This document shows, piece by piece, positions 62,744 through 64,000 of a stretch of DNA of 64,000 bases. The notes below the pieces were generated by a model. It saw only the letters and a program-made list of their open reading frames with translations. It did no database searches and had not been told where the DNA came from. Every line of letters starts with the position of its first letter. The first letter of the stretch is position 1. The stretch is from Paragordius varius (taxonomy: Eukaryota > Nematomorpha): the NCBI GenBank assembly GCA_964247055.1, contig OZ176054.1, positions 12,028,001-12,092,000 of the forward strand, in the 5' to 3' direction. The position numbers and the translations under genes are program-made.

Positions 62744-63862
62744 CACTAGACAACAAATTTTAACTTTTTTTAACTGCCATACTTGTAAATTTTAAATTTA
62801 TTTTATTAAATTATATAATTAGTATATCTGAAAAGAAAATTGGTCTAGCATGCAAGAATTTTTTTATATTAGAGTTTATCGATAATTTTTGGCCCCGATT
62901 TAACATTAAACTCGAAATTTCGAAAATTAAAAGTTTTAGATATGAAGCCATGTATTTTATATCATTCGAAAGAGCGCAAAAAACTGCATCTTTTAAATGG
63001 TAGTAAGTCATTTAAATCAATCGGATGTAAAAGTTATTTGGATTTAAATGGTCGAAATTTTCAATCCTTCAATAAGTCAAGAATTTTAACAGACAAACTA
63101 ATTTGAAAATCATATAAATTATTTTAATATATAGGGTTATATTAGTCATTAATTTATAAAAAATGTTTGAAAAAGCTTTTGGTTTGCTTTTTTAATAAAA
63201 ATTATTATTATCATAAATATTTTACCTAGTGGATACTAAAATGCATAGTTATAACTGTAAATTTATTATATAATGGCTATAAAAGATTAAAAATACCTTA
63301 AACTTTGTTGTTATCTTTAAAATTTCGAAATTATTAGCCTCGTAAAGAAAATAAATTAATATTGATGAGATGGTAATTTTTAAAAAACAAAAAAATTTAA
63401 AAATGGTTGTTTTGAGTGTCATAAAAGCAATAAAAAAATGTTTTAATCAATAAAACTTCTTGTGTTATCTTTTTTGGACATTCATCACCATCTAGACAAA
63501 GTTTGAGCTATTTTAATCCATTAGTTTTAAAAAAATAATAATAAAAAAAATGCTCTCGCTTCGCGCGTTTGTCGCTCTCTGTGTCCAATATTAACTGTCG
63601 ATGTAATACATATTAGTATGCATTTTATAGAGTTTTTATTACTCTTTCGAATGATATATTACAAATGGGCATTAGTTGTATATTTTCAAAGAAAAACATT
63701 TTGTAGTAAAATTTTGATAAAGAGGGCGCATAATCAAAAAAATCAAATTATACAAAATTCTTCCAACGAGTTATAATTTTTATTTCAGATTTACTGTTAA
63801 AATGATACTAAATATCAGAAATTGCAAAAAACTCGAGTGGCAGAAAAATTTGTTGTCCAGTG
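62744..63862. mobile_element. CACTA-like non-autonomous transposon, copy 2
   Basis: A 1119-bp element with termini CACTAGACAACAAATTTT and, inverted, CACTGGACAACAAATTTTT, flanked by TAA at 62741-62743 and 63863-63865. Nearly identical to copy 1 at 36309-37425 with a few percent substitutions and small indels, so both inserted fairly recently. It has no transposase and must have moved with help from a partner element elsewhere. Confidence 0.8.
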
Positions 63863-63865
63863 TAA

Positions 63866-64000
63866 TTGTCACATGACGCCATGCTTGAAAAGTAGTAACG
63901 GATGCGGAAAAGGTTCCCATTGAAGCGATATTAAAGTGCTCTTTTTATTGGTTTTGCTGTGTGACACGGAGCATTTCAGGTAAATTACTTTTACATGTAT
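63866..64000. other. window end, GC-richer segment of unknown nature
   Basis: About 110 bp (acgccatgcttgaaaagtag through gacacggagcatttcag) stands out in composition and ends in a donor-like CAG/GTAAAT. One frame reads KVLFLLVLLCD, signal-peptide-like, but has no ATG. Too little is visible to call. Confidence 0.25.

Overview
The window is about three-quarters A+T and carries spliced, animal-type genes scattered among degenerate transposons, so it is nuclear DNA of an invertebrate. TOP2, CIAO3, KDELR and PYM1 read as animal proteins, and a TGF-beta-type ligand and a probable amidated-neuropeptide precursor point to an animal with a nervous system. Several introns are only 23-28 nt long. In TOP2 the tiny introns sit at the 5' end and later introns are 280-870 nt. 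That polarity is known from parasitic flatworms such as Schistosoma, so a flatworm is my favoured but unproven guess. No rRNA gene, clear tRNA gene, CRISPR array or bacterial-type operon was seen.

Layout. 1-9100: the 3' part of a TGF-beta family ligand gene (+), with a 4.9-kb intron packed with DNA transposons. 9101-16308: intergenic, with a full-length decayed hAT element, a palindromic Tc1-like MITE, a short hAT MITE and a TTAA-flanked MITE. 16309-28911: a complete 21-exon DNA topoisomerase II gene (+). 28912-39160: a large AT desert with one probable neuropeptide-precursor gene (-, 31983-32444), one CACTA-like element and one inverted-repeat element whose arms read as heptads. 39180-42900: a broken Ty3/gypsy fossil containing an inverted duplication. 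43648-54161: a tight group made of CIAO3 (-), EBP (+), SNRNP25 (-) and an unidentified gene (+). 54162-56550: intergenic with a LINE relic. 56555-59146: KDEL receptor (-) and PYM1 (+), head to head. 59147-64000: mostly empty, with a second copy of the CACTA-like element.

How the genes relate. These are housekeeping genes of unrelated pathways: chromosome topology (TOP2), cytosolic iron-sulfur protein assembly (CIAO3), sterol isomerisation (EBP), minor spliceosome (SNRNP25), ER retrieval (KDELR) and exon-junction-complex recycling (PYM1). What links them is layout. Three divergent pairs have start codons separated by only about 15, 38 and 89 bp, inside a region where neighbouring intergenic gaps run to several kilobases. 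Exon coordinates were deduced by hand from reading frame, GT-AG signals and family alignment from memory, and have not been tested against transcripts.
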